A stretch of 64,000 nt of DNA from Roseiarcus sp963820795 (GTDB taxonomy: Bacteria; Pseudomonadota; Alphaproteobacteria; Rhizobiales; Beijerinckiaceae). Below the pieces are notes generated by a model that saw only the letters and a list, made by a program, of their open reading frames with translations, was not told the origin of the DNA and searched no databases. The position numbers were made by a program, and so were the translations under genes. How positions within the stretch are numbered: position 1 is the stretch's first letter; every line of letters starts with the position of its first letter. Of the stretch, positions 52,061 to 61,400 are shown piece after piece. The stretch spans positions 186,001-250,000 of the forward strand of contig CAWGBJ010000008.1 in the NCBI GenBank assembly GCA_963820795.1, in the 5' to 3' direction.

Positions 52061-53849
52061 AGGCGCGCAGCGCTGTCGAGACTTTGCGTGTGCGCGGTTC
52101 GGCCGGCTTCCAGGCCTTTGCGCCCCTGGCCTCCATCGCCGCGCGACGTCTCGCCACTGTCGCCTCATCGACGAGCGCATTGATCGTGCGCGCCGGGATG
52201 TCGATCTCGATCCGGTCGCCGTCCTCGATGAGGCCGATGGCGCCGCCTTCGGCCGCCTCGGGCGACACATGGCCAATGGAGAGCCCCGAGGTGCCGCCGG
52301 AGAAGCGCCCGTCGGTGACGAGAGCGCAGGCCTTGCCGAGGCCGCGCGACTTCAGATAGCTCGTCGGATAGAGCATCTCCTGCATGCCCGGGCCGCCGCG
52401 CGGCCCTTCGTAGCGTATCACGACGACGTCGCCAGCGGCGACCGCGCCGCCGAGGATGCCCTTCACCGCATCGTCCTGGCTCTCGAAGATGCGGGCAGGT
52501 CCGGTGAACTTGAGGACGCTGGCGTCGACGCCAGCGGTCTTCACGATCGACCCGTCGAGGGCGATGTTGCCCGAGAGCACCGCGAGTCCGCCGTCCTTCG
52601 AGAAGGCGTGTCCGGCGTCGCGGATCACGCCCTGCTTGCGATCCGCGTCGAGCGATTTGTAGCGGGCCTGCTGGCTGAAGGCGATCTGGGTCGGCACCCC
52701 GCCCGGCGCCGCGGAGAAGAACTCGCGCGTCGCGTTGCTCGAGGTGCGCTTGATGTCGTGCCGCGACAGCGCGTGGTCGAGCGATTCAGCGTGCACCATG
52801 GCGACGTCGCGGTTCAAGAGGCCGGCGCGGTCGAGTTCGCCGAGGATGCCCATGATGCCGCCGGCGCGGTGGACGTCCTCAATGTGCACGTCGGCGACCG
52901 AGGGCGCGACCTTGCACAAGACCGGCACATGCCGCGACAGCCGGTCGATGTCGGCCATGGTGAAGGGAATTTCGGCTTCGTGCGCCGCGGCCAGAAGATG
53001 CAACACGGTGTTGGTCGAGCCGCCCATTGCAATGTCGAGGGTCATCGCGTTCTCGAACGCCTTGAAGCCGGCGATGCTGCGTGGCAGCACGCTTGCGTCG
53101 TCTTCCTCGTAATAGCGGCGGGCGAGGTCGACGATGAGATGCCCCGCCTCGACAAAGAGGCGCTTGCGGTCGGCGTGGGTCGCCACGACCGTGCCGTTGC
53201 CGGGCAGCGACAGCCCGAGCGCTTCGGTCAGGCAGTTCATCGAATTGGCGGTGAACATGCCCGAGCACGAGCCGCAGGTCGGGCAGGCCGAACGCTCGAT
53301 CACTGCGACGTCGGCGTCGGAAACCTTCTCGTCGGCCGCGGCGACCATCGCGTCGATCAGATCGACCGTGCGCACGCCGCCGGCAAGCTTGACCTTGCCC
53401 GCCTCCATCGGGCCGCCTGAGACGAAGACGGCGGGGATGTTGAGGCGGAGCGCCGCCATCAGCATGCCTGGCGTGATCTTGTCGCAGTTCGAGATGCAGA
53501 CAAGCGCGTCGGCGCAATGGGCGTTGGCCATATATTCGACGCTATCGGCAATGATCTCGCGCGAGGGCAGCGAATAGAGCATGCCGTCGTGGCCCATGGC
53601 GATGCCGTCGTCGACGGCGATGGTGTCGAACTCCTTGGCGACGCCGCCAGCCGCCTCGATCTCGCGCGCCACGAGCTGGCCGAGGTCCTTTAGGTGCACG
53701 TGTCCCGGCACGAACTGGGTGAAGGAATTGGCGACGGCGACGATCGGCTTGCCAAAGTCCTGATCGCGCATGCCGGTGGCGCGCCAGAGGCCTCGGGCGC
53801 CCGCCATGTTGCGGCCGTGCGTAGTGGTGCGGGAACGATAGGGGGGCAT
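52008..53849 (-). CDS. ilvD: Dihydroxy-acid dehydratase
   Basis: Dehydrates dihydroxy acids in valine, leucine and isoleucine synthesis. The 613-residue protein has the conserved start SRTTTHGRNMAGARGLWRATG, the iron-sulphur cysteines in CISNCDKITPGMLMA and CPTCGSCSGMFTANSMN, and GGSTNTVLHLLA. ATG 53849. The upstream TetR gene is divergent; the downstream kinase gene overlaps its end. It sits apart from other branched-chain genes here. Confidence 0.96.
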   Translation of the reverse strand: MPPYRSRTTTHGRNMAGARGLWRATGMRDQDFGKPIVAVANSFTQFVPGHVHLKDLGQLVAREIEAAGGVAKEFDTIAVDDGIAMGHDGMLYSLPSREIIADSVEYMANAHCADALVCISNCDKITPGMLMAALRLNIPAVFVSGGPMEAGKVKLAGGVRTVDLIDAMVAAADEKVSDADVAVIERSACPTCGSCSGMFTANSMNCLTEALGLSLPGNGTVVATHADRKRLFVEAGHLIVDLARRYYEEDDASVLPRSIAGFKAFENAMTLDIAMGGSTNTVLHLLAAAHEAEIPFTMADIDRLSRHVPVLCKVAPSVADVHIEDVHRAGGIMGILGELDRAGLLNRDVAMVHAESLDHALSRHDIKRTSSNATREFFSAAPGGVPTQIAFSQQARYKSLDADRKQGVIRDAGHAFSKDGGLAVLSGNIALDGSIVKTAGVDASVLKFTGPARIFESQDDAVKGILGGAVAAGDVVVIRYEGPRGGPGMQEMLYPTSYLKSRGLGKACALVTDGRFSGGTSGLSIGHVSPEAAEGGAIGLIEDGDRIEIDIPARTINALVDEATVARRRAAMEARGAKAWKPAEPRTRKVSTALRAYAAFATSAARGAVREVP

Positions 53850-54057
53850 GACGGAGGGGCCTTTTGGAAGTCGGGGCGGTTTAGGCTGCAGCGCAGGGCA
53901 GCCGGCATTGTCGCATTTTGCTGCGGCCCTGAGCAAGACCCGCTGATGAGCCTCAAGAACGCGGTCGGGGCGTCTCGCAGGATCGACCGGCGCGTTCTGC
54001 TTGGCGAGAGGCGAGCCGAGGCTTAGACTGGGGCCAACTGGTTTTAGGAGAATCCCG

Positions 54058-54801
54058 ATGGCGACGAGAGCGAAGGGCGAAGCCAAGCCGAGCGATGTGC
54101 GCGGCAAGATCGTCGATGCGCTGATGGAGCTGGCAAGCGAGCAGCGTTTCGAGGAGATATCGATCCGCGACATCTGCAAGGCGGCGGACCTGTCGCTCGC
54201 CGATTTCCGCGACGCCTTTCCCTCGAAGGGCGCGGTGGTGGCGGGCCTCTCCCGCCGCATCGATCATGCGGTGCTGGCGCAGAGCGCCGAGGAACTGGCC
54301 GACGAGAGCCCGCGCGAGCGCCTGTTCGACATTCTGATGCGTCGGCTCGAGGCGATGGCGCCCTATCGGGAGGGCCTGCGCGAGGTTGCCGCCTGGCTGA
54401 GGCGCAATCCGGCGGCGGCGTTGGCGATGAATCCGGTCGTCATCAACTCGATGCGCTTCATGCTCGAGGCGGCGGCCATCGAGGTCGAAGGCGGCGCCGC
54501 CGGGGCGATCAAGCTGCAAGGGCTGGCGCTCGCCTGGGCGCGCATCGTCGGCGTCTGGCTCGACGACGAGGATCCGGGCCTGTCGAAGACGATGGCCGAG
54601 CTCGACCGCGAACTCAGTCGTGGCGAGAGAGCAGTCGCTGGGGTGGATCGCGTCAACGGGCTCGCCGCGCCGTTCCGGGCGATCGCCCAGGCCGCCTTCG
54701 AGGCGCGCCGGCGCGGTCGCGATCGCCGCCGGCGCGCGCGTCGCGACGGCGAAGCGGAGGCGGCGCCGGACGCTGGCGATCACGGCGCGCCGATGGTGTA
54801 G
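54058..54801 (+). CDS. TetR-family regulator
   Basis: A 247-residue regulator. The N-terminal helix-turn-helix reads KIVDALMELASEQRFEEISIRDICKAADLSLADFRDAFPSKGAVV, a standard TetR head. The ligand-binding half includes LFDILMRRLEAMAPYREGLREVAAWLRRNP. The last 60 residues are very rich in Arg/Ala (RRRGRDRRRRARRDG) and probably disordered. ATG 54058 with a GGAGAA in front. Divergent from ilvD across 208 bases, so regulation of ilvD is possible but unproven. The ligand is unknown. Confidence 0.85.
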   Translation: MATRAKGEAKPSDVRGKIVDALMELASEQRFEEISIRDICKAADLSLADFRDAFPSKGAVVAGLSRRIDHAVLAQSAEELADESPRERLFDILMRRLEAMAPYREGLREVAAWLRRNPAAALAMNPVVINSMRFMLEAAAIEVEGGAAGAIKLQGLALAWARIVGVWLDDEDPGLSKTMAELDRELSRGERAVAGVDRVNGLAAPFRAIAQAAFEARRRGRDRRRRARRDGEAEAAPDAGDHGAPMV

Positions 54802-55047
54802 TCGGCAGGCCAGGCTCGGCGGCTCCAGCGTCGCAGAAGGCGCAGCCGTGCGCGCCGACGTTTCAAACTTAAATCATTCGCTTCAGCGCTTGCTCGCCAT
54901 GCGCTGTGAAACCCGGGCGGAACCGCGCCGTTAAAGCGGGCTTAACCAGCTTCGTTAGGCTCCCGACCAGCGCCTTCGAGCGATCTTTCCGCAACGTTCA
55001 GTCAATGCGGGAACCGGTCTTGACGTCATCGATATCCTTCGAGCCTC

Positions 55048-55560
55048 GTGACAATCGAAGATTGCGATCCGAGATCCGACGATCGCCGGCGCCTCATCGA
55101 TGTGGGCCGCGAAACAGTGACGATCCGGCGCGCCGTCGCCGGCGTGTCGATGGCGATCCGCCTCTCCGCCAGCGCCTACAGAGGGGTCAGTCTGCGCGCT
55201 CAGGCGCTGCGGGACGGTCGCTTCCATTACGAGGTCAAGCTCCTGCATCGCGATCCGGATCTCTCGGTCATGCTCGCCAGGGGATGCGATCGGGCGGCGA
55301 TCGAGGCCCGGTGGCGCGAGTGGGTCGGCTTCCTGCGCCTGCCGGCGCTCGTCGGGCGAAACGAGGCGAGCGACGTGGAAGTAAATCTCGACGTCTCCGG
55401 TCTGGCGGGGCGAAAACCGAGCCTGCGCCGGCGCGGCGGGGCGACCCTGTCGCGCCGGCCGCGCTTCCTGAGGAGGCGCAAGGTCGGAGCCGTCGCGCTG
55501 GCGCCGGGCGTCCATGCCGATCCCAGGGTGCTGTTTCCCGGATCGAGGTCCGGGCGCTGA
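55048..55560 (+). CDS. DUF6101-like conserved protein
   Basis: A 170-residue soluble protein starting at a GTG (55048). The segments VAGVSMAIRLSASAYRGVSLR, YEVKLLHRDPDLSVMLA and EARWREWVGFLRLP match a hypothetical family conserved in Hyphomicrobiales that I recall as DUF6101; these proteins have no known role. The C-terminus is highly basic (SLRRRGGATLSRRPRFLRRRK), which could contact nucleic acid. It is convergent with the exported phosphoesterase gene. Confidence 0.78.
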   Translation: MTIEDCDPRSDDRRRLIDVGRETVTIRRAVAGVSMAIRLSASAYRGVSLRAQALRDGRFHYEVKLLHRDPDLSVMLARGCDRAAIEARWREWVGFLRLPALVGRNEASDVEVNLDVSGLAGRKPSLRRRGGATLSRRPRFLRRRKVGAVALAPGVHADPRVLFPGSRSGR

Positions 55561-55568
55561 CGGGTCGT

Positions 55569-56564
55569 CTACAGCGCCGATACGTTGGCCGGCCTTAAGC
55601 CCGGCGCCGGATCGCCGCCGAGTTCGACCATGACGACTTCCGGCGGCCGCAGCACGCGCACCGGCGCCAGGGATGTTCCCAACCCGCCGGAGACGATAAG
55701 CCGGCGGTCGTTCAGCGCATATTCGCCGTAGATGTACCTGACCGACCGCCGACGGACGTAGCGCAGCGGCGAGCCGATGAATGGAAGATTGACCTGCCCG
55801 CCATGCATGTGGCCGGCGAGGGTAAGGGCGACGCGGTCGGGCACCTGGGGAAAGATATGGGGCTCGTGCGCGAGGAGGATCGCCGGCGCCGCGTCGTCGA
55901 CCTCGCGCAAGGCCCGCCCGAGGTCGTCGACCCCGCGCCGCGACCCGGCGCGCCAAGCGAGACGGGCGAGTTGGTCGCCGAGTCCGATCAGCCAGAAAGG
56001 CCGCCCCTTCTTCGACAGGCGCAACGACTCGTTCTCGAGCACCGGGATGCCGGCGCCGGTCAGCGCCCGGCGCACGCTGAGCGAATTGTCGGGCGGGTCG
56101 GTCGGAACAGCAGCCGACCACCAGTCGTGATTGCCGAGGACCGAATAGACGCCGAGCGGCGCCTCGAGTCGGGCGAGCTCAGCCGCCCAGGCGCCGGGCG
56201 GTACGTAGCCGGAGACGAATTGATGGGTACAGACGAAATCGCCGAGCAGCACGGTCAGGTCCGGCTTCTCAGCATTGGCCAGATCGACGATCTGGCCGAC
56301 ACGCTCATCCGACATCCAGGGGTAGCACGCGTGGATATCGGCGATGACCGCGATCCTGAGTTCGAGATCCTCCGGCCAGCCTCTGAGGCGGGGCGCATAG
56401 GATGTCCGGACGAGCGCGCTGCCGGTCTCGTAGGCGACGGCGTATCCGGCGAACGACGCGGCGGCGGCCGTCGCGGCGGCGCCGGCAAGAAACCGTCGCC
56501 TTGTCAGCGGGACCATCGGTCCCGACATTGGCTTCGGCGCCCCGCGACAGAGCGCGGCTTGCAT
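55569..56564 (-). CDS. Tat-exported metallophosphoesterase
   Basis: A calcineurin-like phosphoesterase of the YkuE/LpxG-type exported group. The 331-residue protein has a twin-arginine signal (LTRRRFLAGAAATAAAASFAG) around residues 20-40, so the first 15 residues may not be translated and a start near MSGPMVPLTRRRF is possible. Metal ligands are in AVIADIHACYPW, LLGDFV, VLGNHDWW, LAHEPH and LAGHMHGGQV. Such proteins act on lipid or nucleotide phosphates outside the cytoplasm, and the usual activity is metal-dependent phosphodiester hydrolysis. It follows the small gene at 56575-56799 by ten bases. Confidence 0.9.
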   Translation of the reverse strand: MQAALCRGAPKPMSGPMVPLTRRRFLAGAAATAAAASFAGYAVAYETGSALVRTSYAPRLRGWPEDLELRIAVIADIHACYPWMSDERVGQIVDLANAEKPDLTVLLGDFVCTHQFVSGYVPPGAWAAELARLEAPLGVYSVLGNHDWWSAAVPTDPPDNSLSVRRALTGAGIPVLENESLRLSKKGRPFWLIGLGDQLARLAWRAGSRRGVDDLGRALREVDDAAPAILLAHEPHIFPQVPDRVALTLAGHMHGGQVNLPFIGSPLRYVRRRSVRYIYGEYALNDRRLIVSGGLGTSLAPVRVLRPPEVVMVELGGDPAPGLRPANVSAL

Positions 56565-56574
56565 GAGAGGGGGT

Positions 56575-56799
56575 TTACCCGACCATCTCGGCTTGCCCGA
56601 GCGGAGCGTCGTACGGAAGCAGATAGAACTCGCCGCGTTCGAGAGAGCTGTTGAGATCCGGGTCGAAATCCGCGTTCAATAAATTCAAGGCATCGGCCAC
56701 CGCAGCCAGTCCGATATCATGGTAGATGCGGGCCAGCGCCATTCCAGAATTGTCCCGTTGACCGTCCGCCTCCGGAATTGCGTCGAAATCATCACGCAT
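56575..56799 (-). CDS. Small protein, unknown
   Basis: A 74-residue acidic protein (MRDDFDAIPEADGQRDNSG then ALARIYHDIGLAAVADALNLL). ATG at 56799 chosen over a TTG at 56856. No domain recognised. The strong acid bias and the tight ten-base spacing to the exported phosphoesterase gene support coding, and suggest joint expression. Function unknown. Confidence 0.6.
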   Translation of the reverse strand: MRDDFDAIPEADGQRDNSGMALARIYHDIGLAAVADALNLLNADFDPDLNSSLERGEFYLLPYDAPLGQAEMVG

Positions 56800-56950
56800 C
56801 GTCTTGATCGCCCTCGCTCGAAGGACCGGCCCGTTTTCGAAGCGCCTGTCGGACAAACTGGGTGAAATTCGTTAAGAGCGAATTAATGACCAAACCGCGG
56901 CGGCTGACGTAGCGGCCGCCGAGCGGTCGCCGACGTCCGGCCGCAAAGGA

Positions 56951-57754
56951 ATGTCCGGGAAACCCTTGGTGAAGCATGACCGAAACCTGCCTTTGGCCGG
57001 CGTCCTTTTCGATAAGGACGGCACGCTGATCGATTTTCACGCCACCTGGGGGCCTGCCGTCCATGCGATGATCCATGCTTTGGCGGATGGCGATCCGGCG
57101 CTTGTTCAAGCGCAGGCGGAAGCGCTCCACTTCTCAATCGGGACGAGGCGCTTCCTGGCGACGTCGCCGCTGATCGCCGGCTCGACGGCGGACTACGGAC
57201 GCCGCTGGGCCGAAGCGCTCGGGCGCGCCGACACCGACGCCTTGAAACGCGAGATCGACGCCCTCTCCGCCGTCGAGTCGCTGAAGGCGCTGACGCCGAT
57301 CGGCGAGCCGCTGGCGGTTTTCGTCGCTCTGCGGCGCATGGGTCTCAGGCTCGGCGTGGCCACCAACGATTCCGAGCGGAGCGCCCGCCGACAGATCGAG
57401 GCGCTCGGCCTCGGCGAGCTTGTCGAGTTCGTCGCCGGCTACAATTCCGGACACGGCGGCAAGCCCGATCCCGGCATGGCGTTGGCTTTCGCCGCATTTC
57501 TCGAGGCCGACCCGACGCAGATCGTCATGGTCGGCAATTCCGTGCACGACCTCGCTTGCGGCCGGGCCGCCGGCGCGGTCGCTATCGGGGTGCTGTCGGG
57601 GCCGGCGGACCGCGCAGCGCTCGAGCCGCATGCCGATTTCGTCCTGCGGCACGTCGGAGATCTGCCGAAGCTTCTCGCCCGCCTCGTCGCCTTGAGGTCG
57701 AAACGCTTCGACAGCCGGCCGCCACCGATCAAACCGCCGCCGCATTTCCGGTGA
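56951..57754 (+). CDS. HAD-superfamily phosphatase
   Basis: A 267-residue HAD hydrolase. Motif I is VLFDKDGTLIDFHATWGP, motif II VATND, the motif III lysine is in GHGGKPDPGMAL and motif IV reads MVGNSVHDLACGRAAG; note Asn in place of the usual Asp in GDS. A helical cap occupies about residues 40-110. The arrangement is that of phosphoglycolate-phosphatase-like enzymes, but the LIDFHATWGPAV motif is a separate conserved clade. Divergent from the small gene at 56575. Substrate unknown. Confidence 0.87.
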   Translation: MSGKPLVKHDRNLPLAGVLFDKDGTLIDFHATWGPAVHAMIHALADGDPALVQAQAEALHFSIGTRRFLATSPLIAGSTADYGRRWAEALGRADTDALKREIDALSAVESLKALTPIGEPLAVFVALRRMGLRLGVATNDSERSARRQIEALGLGELVEFVAGYNSGHGGKPDPGMALAFAAFLEADPTQIVMVGNSVHDLACGRAAGAVAIGVLSGPADRAALEPHADFVLRHVGDLPKLLARLVALRSKRFDSRPPPIKPPPHFR

Positions 57755-57831
57755 GAATGGCTCGGTCTCGCGGGTGAGACGATTTCCGTAGTTAAGCGGC
57801 TCATACAGTTTGCTTTTCTGGGCGCCTCAGG

Positions 57832-59955
57832 ATGCAGCAACGCGCGCTGACGCTCCGACTTATCCGGCTCGCCATGGGCGCAGCCCTGTTGCTGCCGTGC
57901 CTGCTGTTCGGCGTGGCGTCGTGGATCAGCTATCGCAACGTCGAGAATTTGACCACAGAGCGCCTCACCCGCTCGCTCGAAGTCGAGTTGGAGGAGGCGC
58001 AGAAGACGTTCCTGGTCGTCAACCATATCCTGGACGACGCGCGCGCTGTCGTGGCTGACCTCTCGCCGGCGGAGATCCGGGCGAGCGAAGGGCGGATTCA
58101 CGATGAACTAAGAGAGCTGAGAAGCGATCTTCCGGTCGCGCAGTCGATCTGGATCTACGACGCCAACGGGGACGCCCTGGCCACTACCGCGATCGAACCG
58201 CCACCGTCGATCAGTTTCGACGACCGGGATTTCGTCCGCGCCCATCAGGCTGGCGGCGCGGGAACCTATTACGGCCGGGTCTATCCGCCGATCTACGGCC
58301 CGCAGCCCTACTTTACTGTCAGCCGAGGCGTCTTCCGCAACGGCGCGCTCGCAACGATTGTCGTGGTCGCGGTTCCGCCGAGCAGCTTCTCCGATTTCTA
58401 CGCCACACTCGCCTCCGGGCCCGAGCAGGAATATGCGCTCATCCGCGATGACGGCGCCCTGCTTGCCCGCTATCCAGCCGCGCCGCCGGGCGCGCCGGAC
58501 CAGTTGGGCGAAGGCCCCGGGTTCCGGCGAACGATCGCAACCGATCCCGGGGGCGGTTTCTATACGTCCACTTCTCCCATCGACGGCGTGACCCGGCGCT
58601 TCGCGGCGCGCCGTCTCGGGAATACGCCTCTCTATCTGTCGGCGGGCATCGCCACCGCCGCCATTCGCCAGGAATGGGTCGCTCAGATGGCGCCTCATCT
58701 CGTCTTCGGCCTTCCCGCGACCCTGCTGCTCTTCTTGACCCTGCTTATAATCCTGCGCCGAACGCAGCGCCTCTACGCGGAGATCGACCAGCGCAGCCTC
58801 GCCGAGGAATCGCTGCGCCAGGCGCAAAAAATGGAAGCGATCGGCCAGCTCACCGGCGGCGTCGCGCATGACTTCAACAACCTCTTGACCATCATTCTCG
58901 GAAATTTGGAGACGGCGAAGCGCCAGCTGGCGAAGGACAACGACAAGGCGAAGCTCGCCAGCCGGATCGAAAGCGCCATCCAGGGCGCGAATCGCGCGGC
59001 CACCCTGACCAAGCGGCTGCTCGCTTTCTCGCGGCAGCAGACGCTCAATCCGACCGCCGTCGACGTCAACAAGCTGCTCGGCGGGCTCGCTGACTTTCTC
59101 CAGCGGACGATCGGCGAAGAAACGTCGCTCGAGGTTGTCGGCAGCGCTGGCTTGTGGCCGATCGACGCCGATCAGACCGAACTCGAGGCGGCCATCATCA
59201 ATCTCGCGGTCAATGCCCGCGATGCGATGCCGGAGGGCGGCAAGCTGACGATCGAGGCCGCCAACGCCTACCTGGATGACGACTATGCCCGCGAGAATTC
59301 GGATGTACGGCCCGGTCAATACGTCCAGATCGCCGTCAGCGACACCGGCGGCGGAATGCCGAAGGACGTTGTCGATCGGGCCTTCGAGCCCTTTTTCACC
59401 ACGAAGCCCGCAGGTCAAGGCACGGGACTGGGTCTCAGCCAGGTCTACGGGTTCGTCAAGCAATCCGGCGGACATGTGAAGATCTACAGCGAGCTCGGCC
59501 TCGGGACCACGGTGAAGATGTACCTGCCCCGGCGCCTCGCGGCGTCGCCCCCGCCGCGCGCCGCCCCCGCGAACGCGAGCCGGGGCCGGCCGGGCGAGAC
59601 CGTCCTCGTCGCGGAAGACGATTCCGAGGTCCGCGCCTATGTGGTCGAGACTCTGGAGGAACTCGGCTACAACGCGGTCGGCGTCGCCGACGCGGCGGAG
59701 GCGCTCCGCGTCCTGGATCGGAACGGCGCGATCGATCTCCTCTTGACCGACGTGATCATGCCGGGCGTGAACGGCCGAAAGCTGGCCGAGCAGGCCACAC
59801 GGCTCCACCCGGACCTCAAGGTCGTGTTCATGACCGGCTACTCGCGCAACGCCATCGTCCATCAGGGCCGGCTCGACCCTGACGTCGAATTGATCCAGAA
59901 ACCGCTGACCAGCGACGCGTTGGCGACCCGGATCCGCAAGGTTTTGGACCGCTAA
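57832..59955 (+). CDS. Hybrid sensor histidine kinase with Cache and receiver domains
   Basis: A 707-residue membrane sensor. An N-terminal span (LAMGAALLLPCLLFGVASWI) and a second near residue 290-305 (LVFGLPATLLLFLTLLIIL) bracket a periplasmic Cache-type sensing domain. The cytoplasmic part has HisKA QLTGGVAHDFNNLLTIILGN, ATPase NLAVNARDAMPEGG, DTGGGMP and GTGLGLSQVYGFVKQSGGHV, and a C-terminal receiver with VLVAEDDSEV, LLLTDVIMPG (phospho-acceptor Asp) and LIQKPL. No partner response regulator is close, so it is an orphan. Cache domains often sense small organic acids; the ligand is unknown. Confidence 0.92.
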   Translation: MQQRALTLRLIRLAMGAALLLPCLLFGVASWISYRNVENLTTERLTRSLEVELEEAQKTFLVVNHILDDARAVVADLSPAEIRASEGRIHDELRELRSDLPVAQSIWIYDANGDALATTAIEPPPSISFDDRDFVRAHQAGGAGTYYGRVYPPIYGPQPYFTVSRGVFRNGALATIVVVAVPPSSFSDFYATLASGPEQEYALIRDDGALLARYPAAPPGAPDQLGEGPGFRRTIATDPGGGFYTSTSPIDGVTRRFAARRLGNTPLYLSAGIATAAIRQEWVAQMAPHLVFGLPATLLLFLTLLIILRRTQRLYAEIDQRSLAEESLRQAQKMEAIGQLTGGVAHDFNNLLTIILGNLETAKRQLAKDNDKAKLASRIESAIQGANRAATLTKRLLAFSRQQTLNPTAVDVNKLLGGLADFLQRTIGEETSLEVVGSAGLWPIDADQTELEAAIINLAVNARDAMPEGGKLTIEAANAYLDDDYARENSDVRPGQYVQIAVSDTGGGMPKDVVDRAFEPFFTTKPAGQGTGLGLSQVYGFVKQSGGHVKIYSELGLGTTVKMYLPRRLAASPPPRAAPANASRGRPGETVLVAEDDSEVRAYVVETLEELGYNAVGVADAAEALRVLDRNGAIDLLLTDVIMPGVNGRKLAEQATRLHPDLKVVFMTGYSRNAIVHQGRLDPDVELIQKPLTSDALATRIRKVLDR

Positions 59956-60625
59956 GCGGAGATTCTTGGGCGAGCCAACGGATCAAGGCGGACCGGTTCG
60001 CCACAGAGATGCGAAGCACGCGGGTCTCGCCCGCATAGGCAAAAATCGGCGAGGGCGAGGAGCTCTCACACAAACCGTAGTTACGTCGGTAAAATCAAGC
60101 AGATATGGCGTTATCCTCACGCAAAACGCACGGCGGGACCGGCCCCCGCCGACTTTGTTTAGATATTCTTGACGTTCGCGCGCTCCAGCGGACCCATGAA
60201 GTCGGTTTTCCGCTTTGCGCCCCCCTCCCGGTCCCTCCTGTTCATCGGCCTAACAGGCGGGATAATCTCCCTGCTCCGTCTTTCCCTTCCACACGAGCAA
60301 ATCCGCTCAACCAGATGAAAGACACGGGATTTGTGCAATCGCTCGAGAGCGGCGGGAAGCGATTTGCCCTGTTGGCAGGGAGTAACAGGCGGAAATCTCG
60401 TTTTCCGCGAACGCGCGTCGCTCGTGGCGAAAGTTCAGTCGAACCGCGCCCTCATCGGTTCCGGGGCCGAGGCAGTCCACATTTGCGGCAAAGGACGATT
60501 GGAGCAATGCCCGTTGTTTCTGGAAGCCGCCCGCGCAAGGCGGCCATCGATCAGCCGCCGAACTTCGATTGCCCCCGCATCCCATCAGGAGTACGGACAA
60601 GCACGCTGACGGAGATCCGCCGCTC
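59956..60625. other. Long non-coding stretch
   Basis: About 670 bases between the hybrid kinase and the SafE-type gene. Short open frames on both strands lack ribosome-binding sites and recognisable homology. One hairpin (listed separately) lies near 60131-60160. It may contain the promoter of the following gene or a small RNA. Confidence 0.45.
60131..60160 (+). terminator. Probable intrinsic terminator
   Basis: CGGCGGG (60131-60137) pairs with CCCGCCG (60145-60151) in a GC-rich stem, followed by ACTTTGTTT. It fits a Rho-independent terminator on the plus strand and lies about 175 bases after the kinase stop. Confidence 0.45.
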
Positions 60626-61318
60626 ATGGCGCCCGACAATCTGACGTTCCTGGGCGGTCTGCTGATGGGGCTGGCCAGCAGCCTGCACTGCGCCAGCATG
60701 TGCGGGGCCATCGCTTCGAGCCTGATGTTTGCCTTCTCGACGGGCGAAGGCCCGTCCGATCGCGCCCGGGCGCTCGGCGCCGCCTATGCCGGTCGCATCC
60801 TGATGTATGTCGCGGCGGGCATGATCGTCGGCGGCGTCGGATCCGCGTTCTTTGGCGCCTTCGATCGCGGCTCGGCCTTCATCGTCATGCGTTGGGCCGG
60901 CGCCGTCGCCCTTGGCTGGATCGGACTTTCGGTCGCCGGCTTCGCGCCTTCGATCGCTATGGCCGATCGTCTTGCAGCGCCGATCGCCGCCCACCTGCGT
61001 CACGCGCAAGCGTTGCCGGGCGGCTCGGGCGCCTTCGCCTCAGGCCTGATGTGGGGGCTCATGCCTTGCGGCATGGTCTACGGCGCCCTGTTTTACGCCA
61101 TGCTGTCGGGAAGCGCGCTCGGCGGCGGGGCCGTGATGGCCGGTTTCGGCCTCGGGACGCTGCCGTCGGTGACCGCGGTGGCGCTCGGGCTTTCGAGCTT
61201 CCTCCGTCTCGCGCGTGGGGAGCGGGCCCGCGTCGTCGTCGGCCTCGCCATCGTGGCGCTGGCCGTGGCGAGCGTTGCAGTTCCGGCTCTCGCCGCCGCC
61301 GGCTTCTGCCTCAATTGA
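60626..61318 (+). CDS. SafE/UreH-type membrane protein (TauE/SafE family)
   Basis: A 230-residue polytopic membrane protein with about six spans. It has the family mark SLHCASMCGAIASSL near the N-terminus (the CxxxC of HCxGMCG) and LMWGLMPCGMVYGALFYAML, where the second conserved Cys-Gly pair lies. The family is related to the DsbD transmembrane fold and occurs near cytochrome oxidase and copper genes, suggesting transfer of reducing equivalents or metal. The ATG at 60626 is chosen by homology. No oxidase genes are in the window. Confidence 0.83.
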   Translation: MAPDNLTFLGGLLMGLASSLHCASMCGAIASSLMFAFSTGEGPSDRARALGAAYAGRILMYVAAGMIVGGVGSAFFGAFDRGSAFIVMRWAGAVALGWIGLSVAGFAPSIAMADRLAAPIAAHLRHAQALPGGSGAFASGLMWGLMPCGMVYGALFYAMLSGSALGGGAVMAGFGLGTLPSVTAVALGLSSFLRLARGERARVVVGLAIVALAVASVAVPALAAAGFCLN

Positions 61319-61400
61319 ACTGAGCCAGATTTCCTGTTGAGTTTCATTTCATTGTATAGACGCGTGCGGCAAAGCGAGGCCGCGCCGGAGACCCAGAGGC

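Noticed and set aside
58108..59862. A 584-codon frame opposite the hybrid kinase
   Set aside because: Antisense shadow of a conserved sensor kinase.
60331..60609. Small plus-strand gene before the SafE-type gene
   Set aside because: No ribosome-binding site, no homology, and an Arg-rich composition typical of non-coding frames.
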